Made by a program: the position numbers and the translations under genes. DNA of 64,000 nt from contig BSQZ01000029.1 in NCBI GenBank assembly GCA_033239005.1, positions 6,656,423-6,720,422 of the forward strand. Direction: 5' to 3'. Positions 48,183-59,143 of the stretch are shown here, piece after piece; position 1 is the stretch's first letter, and every line of letters begins with the position of its first letter. The stretch is from Lamellibrachia satsuma (taxonomy: Eukaryota > Annelida > Polychaeta > Sabellida > Siboglinidae). The notes beneath the pieces are model-generated. The model did not search any database. It was not told the origin of the DNA and was given only the letters and a program-made list of their open reading frames with translations.

Positions 48183-48804
48183 TTGATCCATGCATAAAGG
48201 TACCTCAAAGTATGAAGCGGAATTATGTGACGGATTAGGACATTGTGTGCTAATTAAGATTACTAAATTTTCAAGTAAAGTAAATTCTGTAATATTTTTA
48301 TATAATATGGATATATGCCATAAAACAATCATAATTCAAAAACAATGAATGTTCAGAGGATGTTACAAAACAGATATGACCATGCATAGCATCCTTGGTA
48401 AGAATTTATAGTATTTGCTTAAATGTTCTTGGTGATCAACGTGGTAATTAGACAATGTCCACCTTTTGGATGATTAAAATAATATGTGTTGCATATGGAA
48501 GTTATGTTATAGTTCAATGTGCCCCATTGGGTGGTTCAATGTACCCCACTGAGTGGTTCAACGGACCCTGCCCGAGGGACCACTTTTGTAAACAAATTCA
48601 TTATCATATTTTGTAATGAAGAATAAAATTACTCAAATCTACCACAACCAATAGCCATACAACATTATACAATATAGCAAAAAGTGGCCTACAGTATATA
48701 ATTGTATATTATTGTTAGTGTTACAACTGGTCCTGCAGAGGTCATCGTTTTTTTTAATGGCTCAAGGTGCCCCATCTCCCATACGGCTACGCCCTATGGC
48801 TATA

Positions 48805-48886
48805 CGCCTGATAAGGGACTCTGAGCCTTGACTCTTGAGTCACGATCAGCTTTAGTTTGATGCTCTACCGACTGAGCTAACCGGGC
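48805..48886 (-). pseudogene. tRNA-Lys pseudogene
   Basis: Minus-strand copy of the array's tRNA-Lys: GCCCGGTTAGCTCAGTCGGTAGAGCATCA is intact, but the anticodon loop is damaged and the T arm mutated (82 bases versus 95). There is no T-run terminator downstream. It marks the left edge of the tRNA array. Confidence 0.85.
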
Positions 48887-49339
48887 CCAATAATCAATAC
48901 GTGACCAGTCACTGTACGGTTTATTTATTATGTTTTATTATTAGTGCACAATAGGCTAACTAATATTAGGAATAGTTAAACTCGTGTAGTATTTTCCCAT
49001 TGAAACGCTGAGCTACGCCAAGCTCAAGGGAGCTGTTCAACGTGAGAGAATGCGCACACAGCCACACACACATGCACGCACACACTCACTGCCCCTGGAG
49101 TGCGCACATTCCCATTGACACGAACGAGCGCACTCGATGTGGGCTATTTTTAATCTTGCAACGCGTTTCGTCCACCCTTTCATCACCAGCTGTTGATATG
49201 TCCTGTGTGGCTTTTGTCCGTGTACAAATCAAGCACACGATACATCCATGAACTAGCGATAACAATGTCGTACTTAATGTTACGCAGTAATAACAACGAT
49301 GTTACCGACAACAATAACACAGCGACGACACGAGGCGAT

Positions 49340-49411
49340 GACTCTGTGGCGCAACGGTAGCGCGTCTGACTCCAGATCAGAAGGTTGCGTGTTCAAATCA
49401 CGTCAGGGTCA
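49340..49411 (+). tRNA. tRNA-Trp (CCA), unit 1
   Basis: 72 bases including discriminator A. Acceptor GACTCTG pairs with CAGGGTC (one T-G wobble), D stem GCGC/GCGC, anticodon loop CTCCAGA with CCA, T loop TTCAAAT. A TTTT terminator follows within about five bases. No intron. Confidence 0.97.
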
Positions 49412-49489
49412 GTTTTCTTGATTTATTGTGAAATTCGTCAATAATATTGTTATCAATACTGTTCAAACACCGATCTTTCTTGCTAATAA

Positions 49490-49516
49490 TGTAACGAATG
49501 TTGAGTCATACTTATC
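49490..49516 (+). repeat. 5' LTR stub
   Basis: TGTAACGAATGTTGAGTCAT plus ACTTATC, identical to the start of the 3' LTR at 52250. The sequence then jumps into pol. Confidence 0.92.
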
Positions 49517-51336
49517 TATCCACACTGGTGGGGTTTGGTGGAAATGCACTGAAATCTGTTGGAGTAGCAAGACTACTATGTCATCAGGGAAAACAAGAGT
49601 ATGTCATAGACTTTCATGCAGTCGACAAGAATGTAACAACACTACTTGGACTGAAAGACATTATCAGGCTAGAACTAATCACTCTAAGCGCTGATGTGCA
49701 TGAACTTTCACATGCTGAACAGATAGCAGAACACAAACTGCCACCAGGTATTCTACAAGAATACAGCGACCTATTTGACAACACACATGGAAAGTTGCCA
49801 GTCAAATACAAAATAACAATCGATCCGAGCATTACACCAGTCATACAGAAACTGAAGAGTGAGCTGGAAGTGATGGTCGAGAAAGGTATAATCACACCTG
49901 TGAACGAACCAACCGATTGGGTGTCAGCATTGGTAGTGGTAAAGAAGAAAGATACAAATGACATTCGCATTTGCATGGATCCAGGAGATCTAAATCGAGC
50001 AATCAAGCGACCACACTACCCGATGCGAACGATCGAAGAGGTAGTCGAGAACATTCCGAATGCAAAGTACTTCACAGTCATGGATGCAAAGCAAGCATTC
50101 TACCACATCCTATTGGAGAATGATTCATCATACCTGACAACCTTTGGAACGCCATTCGGAAGATTTCGCTATTTGCGCATGCCAATGGGGATAAGTTCAG
50201 CATCGGAAGTGTATCAGCGAGGAATTGAACATTTGTTAGCTGTATACCCCTGTGCAGTGATCATGGATGACATACTAGTGAGTGGAGCATCTGAAATGGA
50301 ACACGACACTAATCTTGAGAAAGTGCTAAAACGGCTGCGCGAGATCAATTTGAAGCTAGCACTGCGAAAATGCAAGTACAAACTGCAAGAAATCCCGTAC
50401 ATTGGACATGTACTATCTAAGGATGGACTCAAACCAGATCCGAGAAAAGTGCAGGCGAGCACAGAAATGCCAGAACCAGAAAACACAACAGACTTGCTAC
50501 GATTCATGGGAATGGTTAAATACCTATCAAAGTTTGTCCCTGATCTAAGCGAGAAAGCTGCTGCTCTCAACGAGCTTCTGCACAAAGACAATGAGTGGGT
50601 CTGGGATGTTCCACAGCAGAAAGCTTACGACGATGTGAAACAAAGTATAGCACACGCAACTATTCTTGCGTATTTCGATGTCAACAAGGATGTCACTCTG
50701 ACATGTGATGCTTCACAGCATGGATTAGGGGCTGCCTGTCTACAAAATGGCAGACCAGTCGCCTACGCGTCAAGAGCGTTGACTGAGACGGAAACAAGAT
50801 ATGCGCAGATAGAGAAAGAGCTGTTAGCCGTAGTCTTTGCGTGCACAAAATTCAAAAACTACATTTGTGCAAAACAAGTGACAGTCGAGTCAGACCACCA
50901 GCCTCTCATATCAATAACAAAGAAGCCGTTATCAGCAGCACCAGCAAGACTACAACGAATGCTGATGAGATTACAGAGTCATGACATTCATCTCGTATAT
51001 AGAAAAGGCAAAGACCTTGTGCTAGCTGATGCGCTATCGAGAGCGTATCTACAGACAGAACAACAGGAGAATGAGGAAGTGACAGATTATGAGGTTTTGT
51101 CACTACTGCCGGTAACTAGCCACAAGCTAGACGAGCTAAAACAAGCTACTGCAGCCGACAATTCACTCCAGAGAGCATATCGAGCAACACAGTCAGGCTG
51201 GCCAACTCAGAGCAAACACATTCATCCTGAATTGAAGCCATACTTTCCATTCAGAGATGAGATGACGTCAGAAGATGGAGTGACTCAAGGGACACAAAAT
51301 TGTTGTCCCATCAGCTCTGAGAAACGAGTATGTTAA
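49498..51336 (+). pseudogene. Gypsy-type pol: protease end, reverse transcriptase, RNase H
   Basis: 612-codon open frame. It opens with the C-terminal edge of a retropepsin-like region (GFGGNALKSVGVARL, residues about 12-27). The RT follows from about residue 75: fingers RICMDPGDLNRAI, MDAKQAFYHI with the first catalytic Asp, PFGRFRYLRMPMG, and IMDDILVSG carrying the DD pair. RNase H runs from about residue 395 (LTCDASQHGLGA, ASRALTETETRYAQIEKE, ESDHQPL, KDLVLADALSR). The start codon is incidental because gag and protease have been deleted. A frameshift before the integrase ends the frame. Confidence 0.93.
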
Positions 51337-51780
51337 CCTCGCGCACAAGGGACACATCGGTATCGATGCAACAAAACGAAGAGCGAGAGATGTGATGGTT
51401 TGGCCGAACATGAACAGTGACATTGAAAAGGCAATTACTGCTTGCGAAACGTGTCAAAGCATGACATACCACCAGCAGAAAGAGCCTCTCATGTCATACC
51501 CAGTACCAAATCAGCCGTGGGCAACTGTGGGGACTGATTTGTTCGAGTGGCACAACTGCATGTACCTCATAACCGTGGATTCGTATTCAGGTTGGTACGA
51601 AATAGATCTGCTGAGAGACACGTCGACATCGACAATCATCAAAAAGATGAAAACACACTTCTCGCGATTTGGAATACCTTTGATGGTAATTTCTGACAGT
51701 ATAAATCACGAGAATTCAAACAGTTCGCAAGAGACTGGTCATTCAACCATGTAATGAGCAGTCCACACTTTCACAGCAGC
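51337..51780 (+). pseudogene. Gypsy-type integrase, broken
   Basis: The next frame carries a zinc-binding HHCC half (the HKGHIG histidine region at about 51345, CETCQ at 51445-51460) and the start of the DDE core (TVGTDLFEW, YSGWYE). A frameshift near 51695 follows the second catalytic Asp region (VISDS). Beyond it the core continues out of frame to about 51815, where more is missing. Confidence 0.85.
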
Positions 51781-51814
51781 AATGACCTAGCTGAGAAAGC
51801 AGTTGCTGCACACA

Positions 51815-52036
51815 GGTGACAACGTCCGCATGCAAACGCCGAAAGGCTATGGTAAGCCTGCTACCATCACACGGCTGGCAAATGAACCTCGTTCCTACTA
51901 TGTGCGATCCGAGGAAGGAACTGAATACCGGAGAAATCGTCGACACTTGCTTAAAGTGCCAACAACTGTGCCAGCAACAGTCGATACGACGCTGCCAGCG
52001 ATCTCCGGAGAGACTAGAAACACTGCCAAGAAATGA
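51815..52036 (+). pseudogene. Integrase C-terminal fragment
   Basis: Short frame with GDNVRMQTPKGYGKPATI and a basic RRNRRHLLKV end, the usual C-terminal DNA-binding module of Gypsy integrases. The segment between it and the catalytic core is deleted. Confidence 0.75.
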
Positions 52037-52236
52037 ACAATCGAACACTGTCTTAAAACCAGTAATGTCACGCAGTGGTAGGTTAATTAAGACCCCTGCC
52101 AGATATGCTGAATGAACAGACATTTAATTAAGAGACTTGTTAATTGTCATACACGAACAATTAACATATTATTATTTTTATTGTTTCGCTATAATGTTTA
52201 AAGATGCATACATGGTAAGATAGCATGTTACTTTAC

Positions 52237-52249
52237 AAAGGAGGGAGGA
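52237..52249 (+). other. Polypurine tract of the Gypsy element
   Basis: AAAGGAGGGAGGA directly precedes the 3' LTR. Confidence 0.8.
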
Positions 52250-52409
52250 TGTAACGAATGTTGAGTCATACTTATCCGCTAGGGTGCAGCTCTGGATATA
52301 TTATGTTTACCACCGGACGGTGCGAGACTAACACGAGACGAGCCCGGCAATTAAACGTGTTGTTAAACTCGGTCATTGTTTGTGTCACATAACAAGACAA
52401 ACATTTACA
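52250..52409 (+). repeat. 3' LTR of the Gypsy element
   Basis: 160 bp, TGTAACG...TTTACA, followed by target duplication AATAC and then array sequence. Confidence 0.88.
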
Positions 52410-53162
52410 AATACATTCTGTCAAATCTATGTCGCCATGCGCTGATCACGTGCATGGTCTGCTAGACGATGTAACAGGAAATATTAGGACCTATATAATA
52501 TAAGGCAACATGACGTCACGGCGTAACTTATTATCTCCACTATATGTTTTCTAATGTTAGTTTGTGGCTGTGTTTGTTTGTATGTCGTTTCCGTCATATG
52601 TCCGTCTCATGTACGTGACTGATATTTTGTAGGCGTATCCCACGGGGATAGTTCATACATATAAAAAATCAAAATCCCAGGGGGTGGATATCTTACGAAG
52701 GAACTTAATTACGTGTACGTTTGACATACATTGCTACTACATACTAATATAATTCTTATTGCATGAATGTAATGAATAGGGAAGCAAAATTGGTGAAATG
52801 CCAAACTAAAAAATTAATTCGGTATATAAATATGCCAATTTATGCCTCAGGAATTTCTTTTAATGGTTGTAAAAATTGCTCAACATCAAGTAGTTTCAGG
52901 ATCAGTACACCATAAAGTACGAGAAACAACATAAAAACGTACTACATACTCTACTTCCAGGTATAACCAATCTGCTGTCGGACTATTGCTAGTACGAGAG
53001 TCTTGCAGTGGCTGCCTTTTCCCCGAGCAACGCCGGATAACTAACTAGTAGGCATACAGTTATATTTCCAACTTAGCATGGATAATAAAAAAGCGTCGTA
53101 TAGGGCCTATGAGTTGTGGAATTACTTGAAATACAAAATACTGACTAGGAAAGTAAAAATTA

Positions 53163-53257
53163 CGCCCGATAAGGGACTCGAACCCTTGACCCTCAGATCA
53201 CCCTGAGTCACAATCAGCTTTAAAAGTCTGATGCTCTGCCGACTGAGCTAACCGGGC
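53163..53257 (-). tRNA. tRNA-Lys (TTT) with a 22-nt intron, unit 1
   Basis: 95 bases on the minus strand. Acceptor GCCCGGT/ATCGGGC, D stem GCTC/GAGC, anticodon stem TCAGA/TCTGA, loop CTTTTA+A, T arm AAGGG TTCGAGT CCCTT, discriminator G. Removing 22 bases between positions 37 and 38 leaves a normal 73-nt tRNA. A TTTTT terminator follows. Confidence 0.93.
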
Positions 53258-53264
53258 CCATGAA

Positions 53265-53302
53265 TCCAGACGACAAGGTTGCGTGTTGAAATCACGTCAG
53301 GT
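53265..53302 (+). pseudogene. 3'-half tRNA-Trp fragment, unit 1
   Basis: Starts inside the anticodon loop (TCCAGA) and runs to the 3' acceptor strand, seven bases from the tRNA-Lys 5' end. The following flank (TGTGAAATTCGTCAATA) matches the flank of full tRNA-Trp genes, so the half copy came with its 3' flank. Confidence 0.9.
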
Positions 53303-53403
53303 TAATTTTTGTATATATTGTGAAATTCGTCAATATAACGTTATCGACATTTGTTGCCAGTACCTTGTGTAAAATGAGAGTCGACGTGCACTGATCACGT
53401 GTA

Positions 53404-53425
53404 GGGGAGACCAGGCTACAGTGAA
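53404..53425 (+). repeat. Left terminal inverted repeat
   Basis: GGGGAGACCAGGCTACAGTG, followed by further CAGTGA-type words to about 53445. Confidence 0.94.
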
Positions 53426-53731
53426 TCACAAGGCACAGTGACTCAGAGGCTATTTATAGAAACTGGCGATTGGCAATTCCAAGCTGATGTCGTCAGGGTA
53501 TTCCCGTAGAAATTCTCCATCTAAATTTTTGCATAAATTACAAGCAGACAGCATTGACGGATAATAGCAAGGTAATGTGTGTTTATGACCATCAGAAGTA
53601 AATTTTCATGACTCTGTTCCTGTTGTGAGTTAGTGTAAATCATACAGGAATGTGACCCTGAACATATGACATAAAGTTCTCAATTCTACGTCGATATTTT
53701 TAAAAAGGCAAACGCTGCTGAAGACAAGGAA

Positions 53732-54196
53732 TTGATGACGTATGCACCAAACTACAACTGCCGCCAGGTTTTTACTACCAGTGAAGAGATACTTCTGCAG
53801 GACTACCTCATCAAAGCAGCAAAAATGCAATACGGACTGACGTGGAAGCAAGTCCGTGTGCTAGCCTTTGAATATGCAGTTCGTAATCAGAAAACTTTCC
53901 CCGATTCTTGGACGACACACGGTTTGACAGGAGAAGATTGGTTCACCGGGTACATGAAACGCTTCCCTAACCTATCACTACGTCGCCCTGAAGCAACCAG
54001 CTTATCACGGGCAACGAGCTTCAACAAGAAGAATGTAAAGGAGTTTTATGACAACTTGGAACAGGTGATGGAGAAAAACAACTTCAGCCCAAATGATGCA
54101 CTACAGAGCAGGAAGTTGGCCATACGAAAGTCATCGCCTGCAGAAATGAGAAGCAAGTTGGAAAGATCACATCAGGAGAGAGAGGGACCTTGGTGA
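53732..54196 (+). pseudogene. Pogo/Tigger-type transposase, DNA-binding part
   Basis: 154-codon frame with an N-terminal psq-like helix-turn-helix (about 13-50), then a CENP-B-type second domain (LTGEDWFTGYMKRFPNLSLR, RATSFNKK). The DETG-type first catalytic motif expected next is missing, through deletion and frameshift around 54100-54240. The last 30 residues are out-of-frame sequence. Confidence 0.88.
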
Positions 54197-54275
54197 CAAT
54201 GTTAGGCCAATAAATGCTGCTGGTAACTCGATTCCACCGTTTTTAGTATTTCCGCGTGTTCACTTCAAAGACGCG

Positions 54276-54746
54276 ATGTTGCATGGAGCTCCCCCAGGCA
54301 GTGTTGGAGCTGCCCATCAGACAAGGTGGATGACAACGGAGAAATTCACGGCATTTATTCGTCACTTCATCAAGTCAACCAAATGTTCGAACGAGCATCC
54401 GGTGTTGCTTATACTTGACAACCATGACACCCATATCTCGATTGAAACTGTTGACCTTGCAAAAAACAATGGGGTCGTCGTGCTGACTCTGCCGCCGCAC
54501 TGTTGCCACAAGCTGCAACCACTAGATAGAAGTGTGTACGGCCCTTTCAAGGCTTTCTACAACCAGGCAGCCAACGCGTTCATGATCAACCATCCTGGCC
54601 AACCGATCACCATCCATAATATATCCCAGTTAATAGGCCATGCTTATCCCCTGGCCTTCACGCCAAAGAATATATCAGCAGGCGTCAACGTATCTGGTAT
54701 CTACCCGTTCAACCCCGATGTCTTCAGCGAAGAAGATTTCCTCTAA
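54276..54746 (+). pseudogene. Pogo/Tigger-type transposase, DDE_1 catalytic part
   Basis: 156-codon frame with LLILDNHDTHIS (second catalytic Asp) and LPPHCCHKLQPLDRSVYGPFK (third acidic residue, Asp), spaced 35 residues apart. This is the DDE_1 layout of pogo-like transposases and their domesticated relatives (jerky, Tigger-derived). An in-frame TAA at 54744 interrupts what is normally continuous sequence. Loss of the first Asp plus this stop make it inactive. Confidence 0.9.
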
Positions 54747-54770
54747 TCCTACGTTACCGATCGACAGCTC

Positions 54771-55582
54771 GTGGAAGACGGCGTGCCTTCAGTAGCAGCG
54801 GGTCTAAGTGTTGAGGCCCCCGAGCAGAATCGCCCTACCCAACACCCTGCGAGACACTCGTTGTCTCCAACCTCATCCGATTCCGACCAGTGTATTGTCG
54901 CACCGGAAGTCATCAGTCCATTTCCAAAGGCTGCACCGCGTAAACACAAAGGTGGAAGGAAGAAGGGCAAAACGCTTGTTCTGACAGACACCCCAATCAA
55001 AGAGCAGATCAGGGCAACTGACGAAGAAAAAAAAGGAAGAAAGATAAACAGCAGGCCAGTCAAAAGGCAAAGGTGGAAAGTAAGAGTAGAAAGAAGCTGA
55101 AACTCCGACCTGATGATGTGGTTGCTAAAGAAGACACAAGCTCCGATGAGGACGACGATGATGCGGCCTTTAGTGTTGACGACGAATCAGATGACGAACC
55201 TGAACAGACTCAACTAGAGGACATGGAATTGCCTAATGCAAATGGTCTGAATAAAAATGATTTTGTGTTGATAAAGTTTGCCACAAAGAACACTGTCGTA
55301 GGCATAATGTACGTGGGGCAAATACTAGCACGCACAGAGGACACTGATGAAAGCACTTTTGAAGTGAAGTTCATGCGACGTGAGAAACCTAAGTCATTCA
55401 CATTTATTTATCCAATTGTGGAAGACGTCTCAGAGGTTTCTTTCGAAGATGTTGTAGGGAAATTGCCTAACCTCGTTCAACATGGAGGCCACATGGTGTT
55501 TCCTGTAGACTTCTCCTATTACTCTGATGTGCTGCGCAAAGTTGAATTGGTTACAGCAATCATAAATTATCAGTTTGGTTGA
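54771..55582 (+). pseudogene. Pogo-like transposase, basic/acidic linker and C-terminal domain
   Basis: Two overlapping frames. The first (54771-55100) has a Ser/Pro-rich stretch and a Lys/Arg-rich segment (KHKGGRKKGK). The second (55073-55582) starts with KSRKKLKLR, has a strongly acidic run at residues 22-50, and ends in a compact C-terminal domain of about 100 residues (NDFVLIKFATK, EVKFMRREK, FPVDFSYYSD). I recall similar C-terminal domains in other invertebrate pogo/jerky-like transposases; this was not searched. Confidence 0.7.
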
Positions 55583-56149
55583 CATGTGTTTAGTCTTGTA
55601 GGTCTGTCGTTTACACATTCCATGATGTTGCATCGTTGCCGTTGTCGTTCTTCTTAATAATCTTCTAAATATTCTTTTTCATACGCAGAGTTAATTATCA
55701 CATTGCGTATGGATGACAATGATTGACTACATTCAGGCCAAATAAGCTAGATTTGTAAGACAACCTAATAATAATTTACCTGGCAAATGTAACAATGATA
55801 ATGCTTTTTAACATGTTCGAAGCTTAATAAAAATGATTCCACGTTAAGCATAATTAGTGTCGTTTTCACAGTCTATGGTGTTGCATTGTTGCTAATGTAG
55901 ATTATTCAATCTTCATAATCTTCTTCGTAGCCTACTCAGACGGGTCTCCTTCCAAATGAATGACAATGATTGACTACATCCAATAGACAGAAAGCATAAG
56001 CTAGCTCTGTAATCGAGTAATTATTGTTGTTTAAAATCATAAAATTAATGTTTGATGGATAGTGCATGCATTTATTTAAGACACATACGTACGTATAACA
56101 TTTTTAATTAAATTAATAACTATAATTAACACCTGAATGATAATGGGAG

Positions 56150-56396
56150 ATTTGATCCACTGTGTGCCAGCCTATGATCCACTGTGCCCCGGTACCAGGA
56201 CACAGTGAATACTTTTTTTTTTACTTTTCACCCCGTCTCACAACAAACTGCTATAAGTTGGAAGAATAATTGAATATATGTTAGGAAGACAGAAAGCTAG
56301 TGTACTCTTTTCACTACATAAATCCACCTTGATGTCACCAAGGCAGTAGAAATTTTGCACAAAAAAAAATCCGATCCACTGTGGCCTGGTCTCCCC
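56150..56396 (-). repeat. Right end: subterminal repeats and terminal inverted repeat
   Basis: GATCCACTGTG occurs at about 56154, 56175 and 56383, the last running into the terminal CACTGTGGCCTGGTCTCCCC. Direct subterminal repeats of this kind are common transposase-binding sites. Confidence 0.75.
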
Positions 56397-56943
56397 TATA
56401 GCTGGCTAGCCGGTGTACCTGCTCACCTTGTTCACCATAGCCCAGTTAGGAATTCAAATAAGACGATAACATATTAAAGTGTCGTAAGACATTAACTTCA
56501 CCATTAGGTACGGTTCTTATACCGAACGGTGGCCAGATTACGATTTGTTAATTGCGTTAGCGTACATATTGTACACTTATCTAAGCTAATGCTAATAATA
56601 GTTCAGTTCGTGTTCAATTTGCCCATTAAAACGGTGATATACGGGAAGAGAACTGTTCAACGTGGCTGAATGCGCACACAGCCACACACGAACACTCGCT
56701 GGAGTGCACACATTCCCATTGACACGAACGAGCGCACTCGATGCGGGCTATTTTTAATCTTGCAACGCGTTTCGTCCACACTTTCGTCCCCAGCTGTGGT
56801 TTTGTCCTGTGGGGCTTTTGTCCGTGTACAAATAAAGCACACGATACATCCATGAACTACCGATAACAATGTCGTACTTATTGTTACGCAGTAATAACAA
56901 CGATGTAGCCGACAACAATAACAAAGCAACAACACGAGGCGAT

Positions 56944-57015
56944 GACTCTGTGGCGCAACGGTAGCGCGTCTGACTCCAGATCAGAAGGTTGCGTGTTCAA
57001 ATCACGTCAGGGTCA
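56944..57015 (+). tRNA. tRNA-Trp (CCA), unit 2
   Basis: Same sequence as unit 1, all stems paired, TTTT terminator downstream. Confidence 0.97.
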
Positions 57016-58257
57016 GTTTTCTTGATTTATTGTGAAATTCGTCAATAATATTGTTATCAATACTGCTCAAAGAGCGATCTTTCTTGCTAATACATTGTGT
57101 CAAATCTATGTCGCCGTGCGATGATCACGTGCATGGTCTGCTAGACGATGTAACAGGAAATATTAAGACCTATATATAATATAAGGCAACATGACGTCAC
57201 GGCGTAACTTATTAACTCTACTATATGTTTGTATGTCGTTTCCGTCATATTTCCGTCCCATATACGTGACTGATATTTTGTAGGCGTATCCCACGGGGAT
57301 AGTTCATACATATAAAAAATCTCAAAATCCCGGGGGTGGATATCTTACGAAAGAACTTAATTATGTGTACGTTTGGCATATATTGTACGTTCCTTCGTAC
57401 GGTAGGTCCACGAAGGTTACGTGAAACCGGAAGAGGCACATGATTTTGGGGTCACAAAGTTGTATCCATGATTGCCAATGATATTGCCCTACCAAAACGT
57501 CACTTGTATTTCAATAAACGTCCATTTTTACCATTTATTTTATCAGATGTATTGTAAACGTTGCCCAAAAGCTGCATAAATGCATTCATTGTTTGTTTGG
57601 TTCGCCGCTACATATTTAAAAATACTTCACAGGAAAAAGTGTAGCATGTTTCGCATTTAGATTGAGATCGGTTACACTGCATATATGACATGGACATTGA
57701 ATTGTCTTACTCAGTACTTTCAAATGTAATCTCAAAACAGTAATCCTTTCATTATTGTTCTCTGCCCATTTTTATGACCTTTTCATCTCTGATGACCCAC
57801 CTATACAATGGATTGCAAAAATATTACGTTGTTCATCTACTACATACTAATATAATTCTTATTGCGCGAATGTAATGAATAGGGAAGCAAAATTGGTGAA
57901 ATGCCAAACTCAAAAATTTATTCGGTATATAAATATGGCAATTTTTGCCTCAGGAATTTCTTTTAATGGTTGCAAAAATTGCTCAACATCAAGTAGTTTC
58001 AGGATCAGTACACCATAAAGTACCAGAAGCAACAAAAAAACGTCCTACATACGCTACTTCCAGGTATAACCTATCTGCTGTCGGACGAGTACGAGAGTCT
58101 TGCAGTGGCTGTCTTTTCCCCGAGCAACGCCGGATAACTAACTAGTAGGCATACGATTATATTTCCAACTTAGTATGGATAATAAAAACGTCGTATAGGG
58201 CCTATGAGTTGTGGAATTACTTGAAATACAAAATACTGACTAGGCAAGTAAAAAGCA

Positions 58258-58352
58258 CGCCCGATAAGGGACTCGAACCCTTGACCCTCAGATCACATTG
58301 AGTCACGCTCAGCTTTAAAAGTATGATGCTCTACCGACTGAGCTAACCGGGC
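58258..58352 (-). tRNA. tRNA-Lys (TTT) with intron, unit 2
   Basis: As in unit 1, but the anticodon stem has TCATA instead of TCAGA opposite TCTGA, giving one mismatch. The intron has other changes too. It may be a weaker gene. TTTTT follows. Confidence 0.85.
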
Positions 58353-58359
58353 CCATGAA

Positions 58360-58399
58360 TCCAGATCAGAAGGTTGCGTGTTGAAATCACATCAGGGTA
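58360..58399 (+). pseudogene. 3'-half tRNA-Trp fragment, unit 2
   Basis: Best preserved half copy (TCCAGATCAGAAGGTTGCGT then TTGAAATCACATCAGGGT). It starts seven bases from the tRNA-Lys. Confidence 0.9.
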
Positions 58400-59071
58400 A
58401 TTTTTGTATATATTATGAAATTCGTCAATATAACGTTATCGACATTTGTTACCAGTGCCTTGTGTAAAATGAGAGTTGCCGTGCACTGATCACGCATATA
58501 GCTGGTAGCCGGTGTACCTGCTCACCTTGTGCACCATAGTCCAGTTAGGAATTCAAATAAGACGATAACATATTAAAGTGTCATAAGACATTAACTTACC
58601 CATTATGTACGGTTCTTATACCGAACGGTGGCCAGTGTACGATTTATTAATTGTGTTAGCGTACATATTGAACACTTATCTAAGCTAATGCTAATAATAG
58701 TTCAGTTCGTGTTCTATTTGCGCATTAAAATGGTGATCTACGGGAAGAGAACTGTTCAACGTGGCTGAATGCGCACACAGCCACACACGAACACCCGCTG
58801 GAGTGCACACATTCCTATTGACACGAACGAGCGCACTCTATGCGGGCTATTTTTAATCTTGCAACGCGTTTCGTCCACACTTTCGTCACCAGCTGTGGTT
58901 TTGTCCTGTGGGGCTTTTGTCCGTGTACAAATCAAGCACACGATACATCCATGAACTAGCGATAACAATGTCGTACTTACTGTTACGCAGTAATAACAAC
59001 GATGTCACCGACAACAATAACACAGCAACGACACGAGGCGATGACTCTGTGGCGCAACGACACGAGGCGAT

Positions 59072-59143
59072 GACTCTGTGGCGCAACGGTAGCGCGTCTG
59101 ACTCCAGATCAGAAGGTTGCGTGTTCAAATCACGTCAGGGTCA
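59072..59143 (+). tRNA. tRNA-Trp (CCA), unit 3
   Basis: Intact. Preceded by a 29-bp tandem duplication (from about 59030) that repeats the first 17 bases of the gene together with its 5' flank. Confidence 0.96.

Larger units (their letters stand above)
49485..52414 (+). mobile_element. Gypsy/Ty3-type LTR retrotransposon remnant inserted in tRNA unit 1
   Basis: Element at 49490-52409 flanked by AATAA/AATAC, a 5-bp target duplication with one change. The empty site GCTAATACATTG is intact in the other units (for example at 57086). The 3' LTR is 160 bp; the 5' LTR is reduced to its first 27 bases and joined directly to pol, so gag and most of protease are gone. Pol keeps RT, RNase H and a broken integrase. 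Confidence 0.93.
53402..56398 (+). mobile_element. Pogo-like (Tc1/mariner superfamily) DNA transposon
   Basis: 2993-bp element (53404-56396) between TA duplications. Terminal inverted repeats GGGGAGACCAGGCTACAGTG and the inverse of CACTGTGGCCTGGTCTCCCC match at 19 of 20 positions. The empty site GTGTATAGCTGG is intact at 60816 and 62866. It contains a broken transposase (53732-55582). GATCCACTGTG is repeated three times near the right end. Confidence 0.96.
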
